Assembly (NCBI GenBank): GCA_948567375.1 | Contig: OX419756.1 | Location: forward strand, 32,652,552-32,716,551 | DNA: 64,000 nt | Direction of reading: 5' to 3' | Source of the DNA: Lunularia cruciata | Taxonomy: Eukaryota > Streptophyta > Marchantiopsida > Lunulariales > Lunulariaceae | Part shown: positions 47,004-57,377 of the stretch, one piece after another | How positions within the stretch are numbered: position 1 is the first letter of the stretch | Layout of the letters: every line of letters starts with the position of its first letter | The notes under the pieces: model-generated | Databases searched by the model: none | The model's input: the letters and a program-made list of their open reading frames with translations, nothing else | What the model was told of the DNA's origin: nothing | Position numbers and translations under genes: made by a program

Positions 47004-47021
47004 TCCCTGGCAGCGGCGCCA
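47004..47021 (-). promoter_or_regulatory. primer binding site, tRNA-Asp type
   Basis: The minus strand reads TGGCGCCGCTGCCAGGGA, 7 nt inside the 5' LTR. It closely matches the complement of the 3' end of plant tRNA-Asp (TGGCGCCGTTGCCGGGGA), the primer used by Athila-type elements. Confidence 0.85.
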
Positions 47022-47819
47022 AAAATCATGTGACAACCCGGCAAATATCACTTTTGCGGTAATCGGGTAAGTAAAGTTCGTTCCCGCAGAGATACGAGTC
47101 AGAAATGTCCAAATACAAAGCAAAGTAACAATTTAGTTCTTCTTGGTTGCGTCTTTAATCTCTCAGGTAGAAACCACACCCAGAAGAGAGTAATAAGCAT
47201 TGACTCGCAGTCTTGTCACAAATTAACACTCCATAATCACAACTCCATCAAATCTTTCCAAACAATCTTGATTGTGATGATTCAGGCTCTCCCAAAAATA
47301 GCACTTCACTGCAATCAACTTCGCCTCAGAATTGTGTTCCACCCCTCCACTGAAGGCACAACTTCCTCGATCAAAATTGCTTCACATCAACTTTGTACTG
47401 CACTCCCAAATGCAGAATACTACCAACACTACAATTCTTCTCAGATCTATCAAGGCATTGCTTTGATTGCACTTCACTCAAGATCAAACACACAGAATGA
47501 AGATCAAGGCTGTGGACTTCCAACATCCAACAAACACTCTGACTTGCACTTCAAATTTCTCCAAACACTCACAAACACAATTACAAAGTTGATACTCGGA
47601 ATCAAGCTCAAGCGACGAGCATTGCTTCACAACACTTTGCTTTATTTATTCACAAAAATAATGAGCACTGAACAACAATTTCCTACGAATGCCACTCTTA
47701 AGTAGTGAACAATCGACAGTTCTAACAACTATACCGTTCTACCACAACTGTTCTAACCTGCAGATCTAAAATGACAATGCACCTCTTCATATCTGCCCCT
47801 TCAAATCTCAAATCAGTTA

Positions 47820-50111
47820 CTAATCCGATCCGATGTCTACTTCTTCCTTGGCTTTCAAACCCAAACCCAAAGTAATCTTACTTCCTACTACATTTTCCTT
47901 GGGTTTCACATCTCCTACTTCTTCTACCAAATCCAGCAATTCTCTTTCCTGATCTGAAATTGCACTAGTGGGTAGTCTATCTAACTCTTCATTTTTCAAC
48001 CCACTCTTCTCTAATGTCTCTAAGTGCAACTCCAAAGACATTTGGATTCCTATGTTATCTACTTCAGGTTTTGCCTTAACATCCTGCCGAAGCTTTTCTA
48101 ACTCTATTCTCACTAAGTCTAATCTAATTGAGATGTTATCCTCTACCTCTAAAATCTTTCTGTCTACACGAGTTCTGAGACTAATTAACAAGGCATTCAA
48201 ATCAGTATCTTTCGCTTGTCTTTGCCTCGTCTTCTACACCAACAACTTCAACTTGTGCAGTTGCACTTCTTCAATTCGAACGCTGGCTTCTATACTTAAC
48301 ATTGCGTTTACTCTGAGGACTATTTCCTTCAATGGCTCCAATCTTATCTTTTGTTCTCATTCCCAATCTGCAAGCCATTCCTCTCTATACATTGCCAACT
48401 CTTCTTTGAACTCGGCCTTCACCGCTTCCTTCTCTTTCTCCTTCTGTATGATTTTCTCTTCCTGATTACGAAGTAATTCTCGTAATCTCTCTTCTTCTCT
48501 ATACCGCACAGACAACTCTCTTTGCCAGAGTTGTTTCTTCTCCTCCATACTCTCCATCACTTGATCGAGCTCTTGATCCTTTGATGCTACCCTTGCCATA
48601 GCATGGATAAGCTCTACTCTTGAATCAGCAAACTGCTGCTTCAAGATTTTGAATTTAGCTACTTGTCTCTCCCTTGCGATGTCACTCTTCCTCGCAAGAT
48701 CCTCTCGATAACTCACTTCTCTCTTCAGGTCTTCAATTACCTGACTTCTCTCTACTGCTTCCGCTCGCAGTACTTCTCTCTCCTTCTCACCTCGGGTTAC
48801 ACGCTTCTTCAACTCCGAGTTCTCTTCTTCTAATCTTGATAAGACCTGCAAAACAGTCTTTACCTCTGGACAAGTAGACTACATCTCCTTCTTCTTCTGT
48901 TCCAACTTCACCAACAGCGGGCACACTACTTCTTGCAGGTAATCTACTCCATTATTGGCAACTTCTTCCTCCTACGGAGTGGTCTCTCTTCTTTCTTCAT
49001 GTTCTCCCAATACTCGCCTTCTTCTTTGGAGTCGTCGTATCGGAATTGACGCCTCACTGCCCGAGCTTTCTTCTACCTCTTCCTTCACTCTACTCGGCCC
49101 CGCCTCACACTTTGCCTTACGTCTCGAGCAAACTCCTCGCTGTACTGCAATCTTCTTCTCCTTGAGCACCGATACTTCATCTTCCAGCGCTGCATTGTCT
49201 TCGGCTTCTACTTCGGCTTGCACTTCTTCTTCGTATTCTTCAGCCGCTGGTGCCGAGGTCATTTCTCCACCGTCTTCACTGTCACTGCTAGTATCTCCAC
49301 TCTGTAGTGTCAGCTTAGGTTCCTCCTCACGTTTTGAGTCCTCCATCTTGAGCTCGGCTTCGCCTTCTGAGTCTTCATCTTCTGACTCAATCACCACCAT
49401 TCTTCGCCTCGGGTTATTTTTCTGCATCTTCCAAGGTTTCTTGTTTTCTTCGGCTTCTGCTTGCCGAGTTCTCTTCTTCGCCGGGGTACTTACAACGACC
49501 TCCACGTTTTTCCCTGTCTTTGCGTAGTAGTCGTCCGTGCTCTGGATTTGGAGAATGTATTGCTGCTCCTCCGTGTCGACTTCTCTTCTCAAGTCAGGAT
49601 GGAAATGAGACACCATTCTATTGCGCTCCGCCAAATTGAGCAAATTCAACTCGAGGTAGAAATGTGCTACAAATGGTACGATGTAGTGTGGAGGCGACTT
49701 GTCCCACAGATTCCACACCATCTGCCTTGTTCTCTCGTGAAAACACCTTGCCCTGTTGATCGGTTCTCCTGCAAATAACTTGTGAAAGAACACCGCTTGG
49801 TGTTTCATCACATAAGTGGTTCTCTCCGGCTTCAGGATGGCCATTAGTGCACTCACAATTCCTCTCCTCATAGGGTCTTTGTAGCTCTCCACTTTGTACC
49901 CATTCTTTGTTCTCTTCGACGAGAAGGCATCTCTCACCTCCTGCGTTTCTTGGGCTATCTCTCCTTTCCCCAAGAATGTGGCTCCCTGCTCCAAACCCGC
50001 CTCCTTCCCGAGTACAAGTCTCCAATCCGACTCTGTCCAGCGAGCCGGATTTCCTCTCTCCCCTTCTTCCTCGGGACCATTGAGACATTTACTCTCGATG
50101 ATTTCTGTCAT
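47820..50111 (-). pseudogene. LTR ORF, 5' LTR copy (coiled-coil protein)
   Basis: Same 764-codon frame as the 3' LTR copy. The first 379 codons (48972-50111) are open, and the other open parts are 48357-48851 and 47820-48200. Stops lie at 48972, about 48895, 48357 and about 48235; only the TGA at 48357 is shared with the other LTR. Architecture is the same: globular N-terminus, basic then acidic middle (ESEDEDSEGEAELK), heptad-rich coiled coil (VIEDLKREVSYREDLARK), conserved tail. The ATG lies about 300 nt downstream of a TATA-type box, so it would be the first ORF on the genomic RNA. Function unknown. Confidence 0.8.
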
Positions 50112-50410
50112 GAATCCTGGAAAACTTACGTTCTAGTTCCATGCCAGAAAAGTGATCCAAAGTTGGCTCAAGACTTCGATCCTCGCTACTACATCTAATC
50201 TCCGAATTGCATGATTTCTCACTGCAAATTTGGAGTTCTTCTTCCCTCCTCCCATCTCTTTTGCTTTCTTACTGTCTCTCGATTTCTCTCTTGTGACTTC
50301 TCCCTTGCACACTAACACGAGTCCAACTCTATTTCCCTTTCCCCAATCACCTGCAAGACGACTCTTCAACGGCGAAGGAAAATCCCTCGACATTTTGTCA
50401 TTGCAGTTTT

Positions 50411-50421
50411 GATTTTTATAG
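50411..50421 (-). promoter_or_regulatory. TATA-type box in the 5' LTR
   Basis: CTATAAAAATC on the minus strand lies about 385 bp into the LTR and about 300 bp before the LTR ORF ATG. If it is the promoter, U3 is about 420 bp and R plus U5 about 3.35 kb. No start site can be seen directly. Confidence 0.55.
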
Positions 50422-50632
50422 AGTTGCTCTTCTTTGTCTTCCGTCACTTTGAGTTTCTACCAAGAAATCACACCTCCGGCATGCACCTGTCACTGTCAAT
50501 CAACCTTTGCGCGTATGAGCCGCCAGTTTTGAAACGGCCCCTTCTTGGATTTCTCGCCCCGACGAAAGGTTGTTAGACTATCTTCGCCTCGAGTTGAGCT
50601 CCTCCCAATCCGAAGACAAGTTACTTCGTATT

Positions 50633-51060
50633 GTATGCTGACATGGCATTTTGAGTACTTCGCCTTATGACCCAAAGTCACTTTACTTCGGGTTTCATCC
50701 CAAAGACAATTTTCTTTGCCTTCTTTGGCCATACAGGCGCAATCCGACTTCTTTATACACTTCTTCTCCTTTATTTTGAAAAAAACAAAAAATGTGGGCA
50801 CCACAATTTTGGATCTATAAATTGGTAGTTGTTATAAAATAGTAGTGTATGCTGACACGGCATTTTGAGTACTTCGCCTTATGACCCAAAGTCACTTTAC
50901 TTCGGGTTTCATCTCGAAGACAATTTTCTTCGCCTTCTTCGGCCATACAGGCACAATCCGACTTCTTTATACACTTCTTCTCCTTTATTTTGAAAAAAAC
51001 AAAAAATGTGGGCACCACAATTTTGGATCTACAAATTGGTAGTTGTTATAAAATGGTATT
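50633..51060. repeat. 214-bp tandem duplication across the insertion junction
   Basis: 50633-50846 and 50847-51060 are tandem copies, each with the outer 173 bp of the LTR, the ATTTT target duplication and about 41 bp of the old LTR (GGATCTATAAATTGGTAGTT). The duplication therefore arose after the insertion. The copies differ by several transitions. Confidence 0.95.
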
Positions 51061-51771
51061 TTAGTTTAATAACCATCAAGTGCTTTATCTATTTAAAGGA
51101 AGCATTTGTAGTGTTTTTGTCCTTCAATAATGTTATTCTGAAGTTGAGTAAAGTGAAGTGCTATAACTCAATGCTTGTTGTTTTGTCGTTGTTAACTTAA
51201 TTTTGAGTATGAATCTTGTGTGTGTGTTTGCATGTTTGGAGAAATTTGAAGTGCAAAATCAATGAGCTTGTAGGATGTTGGATTCCACAATGCTATTTCA
51301 TTCTATGTATTTGATTTTGGGTGAATAAAAATCAAAGCAATGCCTCGACAAATCTATGAGGAATTGTAGTGTTGGTAGTATTCTACATTTGTGAGTGCAA
51401 TAGTGGATTGATGCAAAGCAGATTTGATCAAGGAAGTTGTGCCTTTAGTGGAGGGGTGGAACAAAATTCTAAGCCAATGTCATTTCGTAGTGAAGTAGCC
51501 TTCTTTGGGAAACTAAATCATCACAATTGAAGTTGAATTGGAAAGAGATTGATGAATTGTGATCATGAGTGTTATGAATTGTGACAAGATTGGGATTAAG
51601 TGCTTTTTACTCGCTTCTGGGTGTGGTTCTACATGAGATATTATAGACACAATGAAGAAGAACTATTTGTGACATTTTACTTCATATTTGACCATTTCTA
51701 AATCATATCTTTGTGGGAACAAACTATTACTTGCTGATTACCTCAAAAGTGATACTTGTTGGGTTGTCACA
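50806..51771 (+). mobile_element. old solo LTR, right part
   Basis: Continuation of the solo LTR from 37110. Sequence after 51060 follows the young LTR (for example GTGTTGGTAGTATTCTACAT and AAGTTGTGCCTTTAGTGGAG) and ends GGGTTGTCACA at 51771, followed by AGAAG, the second target duplication, and then CSP41b coding. Confidence 0.92.
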
Positions 51772-52492
51772 AGAAGCCAAAGCAAACTAAGATGCTTTAC
51801 TAGACCTTGACCAATACATCTTCTGCTTCTCAACTGGTGTGTATTTGAAATCTGATTTACTTCCCCACCAAGAGATTTATGCAAGAGACTCCAAGAGCAA
51901 GCACAATGGTAAATTGGACACAAAAGCACTTCTAGAAAGTAGGGGTGTGAAGTGGACTTCCATTAAACTAGTGTATATTTATGGCTTCCTCAACTACAAC
52001 CATATTCAAGAGTGGTTCTTCCATTGTTTAAAAGTAAGTAGACTCATCCCTATTCCCAATTTAGGACTTCAAATTACCCAACTTGGTCGCGTAAAGGATC
52101 TTGCTACTACATTTGTGAAGGTTCTAGGAAATGAAAAGGCCATTGGTCAAGTTTACAACATTAGCAGATCTAGATACATTACTTATGATGGTATTGCTAG
52201 GGCTTGTGCCGAGGCTGGTGGATTCCTTAAACCTGAGCTCATTCACTACAAACCCAAGGACTTGAACTTCAACAAGAAGAAGGCTTTTCCTCTCCATGAT
52301 CAACATTTCTTCACCTCAATTTAGAAGGCAAAAGCTGAATTAGGATGGAAGCCCAAAGATGGTGTCATTGAGGGATTAACAGACTAATACAACTTGGACT
52401 TTAAAAATGGTACATTAAGAAAAGCTGTTGACTTCACCACTGATGATATGATACTAAAGAAGCTTGGCATAAAAAAATTTGCAATAGCTTGA
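51772..52492 (+). pseudogene. CSP41b retro-pseudogene, 3' part
   Basis: Coding resumes at the target duplication with a DALLDLDQYIF block, then GVYLKSDLLPH, KGVKWTSIKLVYIYG-like residues (RGVKWTSIKLVYIYGFLNY), QITQLGRVKDLATTF, GQVYNISRSRYITYDGIARA and KKKAFPLHDQHFF. After a stop at 52324 it continues with GWKPKDGVIEGLTD and DFTTDDMILKKLG, the normal C-terminus of CSP41b. The active-site-like YxxxK area is altered. Whole coding is intronless over about 1 kb once the LTR insertion is subtracted. Confidence 0.92.
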
Positions 52493-53207
52493 ATATTTTT
52501 GAAAGTTGTACTATACAACTATGCATACATCTCCAGGGGACAACTTTGTTGATGGTGTACTAGCTCTCAAGGAGAGCAGAATTGCAAGGTCAGATGTTTT
52601 TCACATCAAGTGCTCAGGTTTTGAGAAATTTAACCACCGTAGCCATAGCCTCCAACAACAAGAAGAAATTTGCTGCTCCCTCATCCCTTAGTCTTAGGTG
52701 CTGCTCATTGTCTCAAAACAATTAGCTTAGTGTGATCTCTCTATCAAGCCCAAGAACCTCTCCTACCACCTCCCGTACAATCTGCAACAACTTCAAAACA
52801 ACCTCAAGTCTAGCTAAACCTCCCTAGCTGCCAAAAAACACAAATATCTTCTCAAATTGATATCTTTGTGCTTGGTTCACTTCAAGTACCTTTTTAGGTA
52901 TCAAAAAAACAAGTTCCTCTTGATCTTCAAAATGAGCTATTGCATGCATTGTCTTGCATACCACACAATTCTGAATCTTGAAAACTCAGATTCAAATTCA
53001 GAAAATTGTCACCTCATCCCAAAACCATTGAACTCAAAAGATACAATCTTGACTAATTATGTAATTACTTTTTCATCTAATATATGATCAATGAGTTCTA
53101 TACATCAATAGAATCTATTTGACCTAGGGTTTCCAACCAGCGTATCTTGTCCAAGTTTCACACAGTGAAACTCAAGATAGTTGCCGATCATTTTGCTAAA
53201 AATTGTC
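52493..53207. other. unassigned stretch
   Basis: No domain is recognisable. Around 52625-52700 the plus strand could code a Ser/Lys-rich transit-peptide-like segment (ASNNKKKFAAPSSLSLR), too short to identify. It lies between the CSP41b 3' end and the second solo LTR. Confidence 0.4.
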
Positions 53208-56200
53208 TGTGATACCCACTTTATTGTTTTGTTTTTGATGAGTTTAAAGAAGAAGTGTATTGTTGAAGCCAAAATACATCTTAATGAAGAAGAAAAGAGG
53301 AGAATTTTGTGGTTTTCATAGACTGAAAAAAGTCAACCTTAGATCAAATTTACAAGAAATCAGATCAAACATATGGAAGCATAGATCCGAAGAAAGGATA
53401 TTGCACATCAAGATATGCAATCCAATCCGAGGAAACTATAACAATTGTTCCTTGGGCCTAGCCAATCAAGAAAGTATGGATGAAGGAATGGCTACCTTGG
53501 GATCAAGATGACATTAAGAGTGACAAAAAATAGACACATAGAATTTGTGTGTCAATTGAAGATTGACTGAAGAATGACCGCATAGCAAAATACTATAAGA
53601 TTAGACTTCATCAAGGAAGTTATGAAATGTCATAATGATATCCTATACCTCTCAATAGTTGTGATGAAGGAGTTGGGATATTGCATTTTAGAGAGGGTTT
53701 GATCTTTCAAAGATTGAGAGTGAGAAAACACACGATGCCACCAAAGGGTAGTAAGCAAAGATCATGAGGAGTCTCACAATTCAAAGATTAGATGTAGTGG
53801 TAAGGATCAAAGTCCTGAGCAAACTTTGTATCACCTTCCTAGCATGGAACTAGAATTTAAGCTTTCTAGAAATAACTGAAAATTATTACCAACAATTGCA
53901 AAGATGGGCCCAAGACAGAGGGGAAAAGAGGAAATCAGGCTTGATGGATTGAGTTGGATTACATATTGGTCTTGGCTAGAGAAGCAAGAGAAGTAGGAGG
54001 AGTCACCTTTTATTAGAAGTGTGATTCTTTGGAAGAAACAATAAAGGTGAGGAATTCTTTCAATGCTCCTTGCACTAAGAATGGGTATAAGGTGTATACT
54101 ATAAAGATCCAATACAAAGGGGTATAGTTGGCATTTTGAAGGCCATATTTAAGCCTGAGCAAACCACCTATGTTATGAAGCAATAGGTTGTGTTCTTCCA
54201 CTAGATGTTTGTAGGAGAAGGGGTGAATTAGGCAAAGTGTTTTCATTAGAGAGTATATTAGATGATCAATAATTGGAGAATGGACCTACCATACCATTAT
54301 TTCATACCCTTTGCAACCCATTTCTATTTGGGATTGAACTTGCTTGTAGCTCAAAGGAGAAAGGAAGGATGGTATCACACTTTCATCTCAATTTACAACA
54401 TGTTGCAGATGCAAACAAGCAATGCTTCATAAGGCAAGTCTGTGAAGAAGATGAACACTTCATCAAGACAAAGAAGGAGATGATAGTGTTAGTGAGTATC
54501 TTGAGGCTAAGGAAGTGATGTAGACCCAAAGAAAGAGTGTTTCCAGTTCAACCACAAAAGACAAGGAGGTTGAATCCAAAGCAAGAAATGATGATGATGA
54601 AGAACCGATCTTCAAAGGAAGAATTAGAAGGAGAAGCTAGCTCAAAGTGTGAAGATTTGAAAGAAGAAGAGGAGCTCACATTGCAAAGTAAGGAGTCTAG
54701 TAGTAGGAGTGAAGGAGAACCCAAAGTCCAACAATTAGTGGAAGAAGGGGCTGAAGAAGACAATTGGGAATTCCATGTGCAGATTGCCTGCATGGAAGGA
54801 GGAGATAGTTGGTACATTAGTTAGCTAAGTAGAAATTCTTGAGGAAAGAGAAGAGGAGCTAGCCTTGGTGTTTTTGAGAGTAGCAAGATTGAAGAGAAGT
54901 TTGCAAGTTGGTGTTGTAGGACTGAGTAAACCCAAGGAGGAAGAAGAAAGCTCAAAAGAGGTGACATTGAAGGTGATAATATCAAGACTTTGGGGTAAGG
55001 CACCAGCCAAGAAGCACCAACCAAAGCCAAAGAAAGAAAGATAAATGATGGAGAGTTCAATGGAGTCATACATCTATCAAAGATTGTTTGTCCTTTGTTG
55101 TTGCAATTGCAAAAGAAGAAGGAGGATCTAAAGGGAGAGAATCCTAAAGTGAATATGAGCTTGATGTAGTGAAGTTCTTGAATGAAGAATTCTTGGAGTT
55201 AAAGAAGAATTTAAGCCAAGAGAAGGAAGAAGTTGAAGAACTTTTGGTTGATGCAATTCTTTGGATGAAGAGCTTTGAAAATTTGCAAGAGAGTTTGTGA
55301 AGCATGGCGATGAACTTGAATGACAAGCTGGAGAATTGAGGGATCAGAAAGCATCATTTGAGAATTTGCCAATGTGCAATTGGAGACAATACATTTGGAG
55401 GCAATGGCAATTGTGATGGAGCAAGAACCCAAGAGCTTGAGAAAGGTTGCAAAGGACAAGGATTGTGCTTGGTAGCTTGAGCTAACACATTGGAAGCAAG
55501 AGGAGGAGAGGTTTCAAGGACTGATCAGAAGTGTGGAGACTCAACTTGTTAAATACGTGGAGGAGAAAGAAGCACTAAAAGTGGAATTTGAGGATGAGTT
55601 GAAAATGTACAAGAATGAGTTGGAGTCAAAGAGGAGTTGGAAAAAGATAGTTCTAGGGAGTGCATTGGACTCAATAGGAGAAGTCATCATGAGGATGAAG
55701 GTGATGTTGAGTACTAAAGCCAAAGTGAAGATGGAGGAAGCAAGACTATATGAGTTGAAGTCTTTAGTGCAAGAGACAAGGAAGTAGAAAGCAAAAGACA
55801 TGGATATGAATAAGTTATTGATTTTCTTAAGAGAGAGAAAGAGGGATAAGAGATAACGTGAGTCTCAAATTAGATCTTGTTAGATCAAAATTAGATGAGC
55901 TTTGGAGTAATGTAAAACTAGGAACCTAATGCAAAGTAGCAAAGGTAGAAGTGCAAGTGTCTCTAAGTGAGTTACTCATGTTTACTAAAGAAGTCAGAAT
56001 AGAGAAGGAGAAGGTAGATAGTATAGGTATGACTTCAATTTCAGTTTAGATTGAAGATATGATAGAAATAGAAGAAGAAATAGTAGTAGTAGATGAACCC
56101 AAAGTAGGAGAAGTAATCATAGTTACATTGGGTATAGAAGCCAAAGTAGAAGTAAACATTGGATTGGATTATTAATAGATTTGAGATCTCAAGAGGCAAA

Positions 56201-56993
56201 TATGAAGAAAAGGAATGTCATTTTGAATCTACAAGTTGTAGATTTGAAATGAATTGAATTGCTACAAGTAGCAATTGAAATGATATATAGTTAGATAACA
56301 TTGTAGTGCTTTACATATTTAAAGGAGGAATTTGCAATGTTTTGTTATTTAGTATTGTAACTTTGAAGTTGAGTAAAGCAAAATGTTATAACTTAGTGCT
56401 CATTGTTTCAATTTAATTCTAAGTATCAATCTTGTGTGTGTGTGTGTGTGAGTATTTAGAGAAGTTTGAAGTGCAAATCCATGAGTTTTAGATGTTGGAT
56501 TCTATAGCTCTAGATTCATTTGCATGTTTGATCCTGATTGGATAGCAATCAAAGCAATGCCTTGAAAAATTTGTGAGGAATTGTAGTGTTGGTAGTATTT
56601 TGCATTTGTGAGTGCAACTTTAGATTGATATGAAGTAACTTTTATTGAGGAAGTTGTGCCTTTAGTGGAGGGGTAGAACACACAATTTCAAGGCAAAGTG
56701 ATTTCATGGTGAAGTAAACTTCTTTGGGAGAACTGAATCACCACAATCCATGTCAATTTGGAAAGGATTTGAAGAATTGTGATTATGGGTGTTGTGATTT
56801 GTGACAAGATTGAAAATTGAGCGCTTATTACTCTCTTTTGGATGTGATTTCTAACCAAGGGACTAAAGATGAAACTAAGAAGAATTGATTGGTGATTTTT
56901 ACTTTGTATTTGACCATTTCGGACTTGTATCTCTATGGGAAAAAATTGTTACTTGCTGATTATTGCAAAAGTGATTCTTGCTGGGTTGTCATA
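53208..56993 (+). mobile_element. second old solo LTR of the giant-LTR family
   Basis: It begins TGTGATACCCACTTTATTG, like TGTGGTGCCCACATTTTTTG of the young LTR, and ends CTGGGTTGTCATA. Length is about 3.79 kb. Flanking 5-mers TTGTC and TCATC differ by two transitions, consistent with a decayed target duplication. There is no PBS or PPT at either side. Confidence 0.8.
54013..56170 (+). pseudogene. relic of the LTR-borne ORF in the second solo LTR
   Basis: Segments in the same order as the young LTR ORF: NAPCTKNGYKVY and an HYFIPFATHFYLGLNLL block (54030-54350), acidic middle with SEGEPKVQQLVEE (54537-54824), coiled-coil parts, and DELKMYKNELESKRSWKK with ARLYELKSLVQETRK (55533-55787). It is broken by many stops, but open at the site of the shared TGA of the young LTRs. 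Confidence 0.78.
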
Positions 56994-57012
56994 TCATCAC
57001 CTCCCATATATG

Positions 57013-57024
57013 ATATGATACCCT
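57013..57024 (-). promoter_or_regulatory. copia B PBS-like site
   Basis: The minus strand reads GGGTATCATATC right after the LTR end, resembling TGGTATCAGAGC (initiator tRNA-Met). Only about 30 bp of interior remain before the second solo LTR. Confidence 0.5.
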
Positions 57025-57025
57025 A

Positions 57026-57377
57026 TGTGAGTAATTGATGAAGGGTATGAAAACATGCACACACAATGTATACAACCAGTAGAATCACACATTACATAGA
57101 TGTACGTGGTTCACCTCAATGTGAGGCAACGTCCATGGGAATGCTTTACTAGTCTTAACTAATGCTCAAGGCTCACCACCATATCCAAGCAAACAGAGCA
57201 AGAGCTCCCACACTCTCCAAGTCCTCTCCAACCATGAACTAATGAATGAGAAACCCCCACCCAATATGCCACACGGCATATCTATGGTGGCTTTTGTACC
57301 TACCTTGAGTTACTCCTAACTAGGGTTAGGTCTACTAGCTTATAGTGTAACCTAAAGCATAAGAGTAAACCCTAACA
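57026..57377 (-). mobile_element. copia B LTR, probable 5' LTR
   Basis: A 352-bp copy of the 27905-28257 LTR, with TGTTAGGG at the minus-strand start and TGTGAGTAA at the other end. A PBS-like site lies on its left, as for a 5' LTR of a minus element. Flanking TTTTT (57378-57382) resembles TTTTG before 27905, so both LTRs may bound one element split by about 25 kb of insertions. Confidence 0.7.

Larger units (their letters stand above)
37111..50805 (-). mobile_element. 13.7-kb gypsy element with giant ORF-bearing LTRs
   Basis: LTRs of 3777 bp (37111-40887 and 47029-50805) have TGTGGTGCCC...GGTTGTCACA ends on the minus strand and a perfect 5-bp target duplication ATTTT (37106-37110 and 50806-50810). 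The internal part has PBS, gag, protease-RT-RNase H, integrase without chromodomain, and PPT, in Ty3/gypsy order. RT motifs and the tRNA-Asp-type PBS place it near the non-chromovirus Athila/Tat group (inference). LTRs differ by a few percent by eye, mostly transitions. Several stops make this copy non-autonomous. Confidence 0.96.
47029..50805 (-). mobile_element. 5' LTR of the 13.7-kb element
   Basis: Starts TGTGGTGCCC at 50805 and ends GTTGTCACA at 47029 on the minus strand, same length as the 3' LTR. TATA-type CTATAAAAATC at 50411-50421 on the minus strand. It contains the LTR ORF (47820-50111). Its outer 173 bp are duplicated in tandem beyond the insertion site. Confidence 0.95.

Noticed and set aside
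51772-53207. The CSP41b segment between two same-orientation LTR copies looked like a retrotransposon carrying a transduced host gene.
   Set aside because: No PBS follows the left LTR and no PPT precedes the right one. The left LTR has its own AGAAG target duplication and the N-terminal CSP41b part lies on its other side, so it is a split pseudogene.
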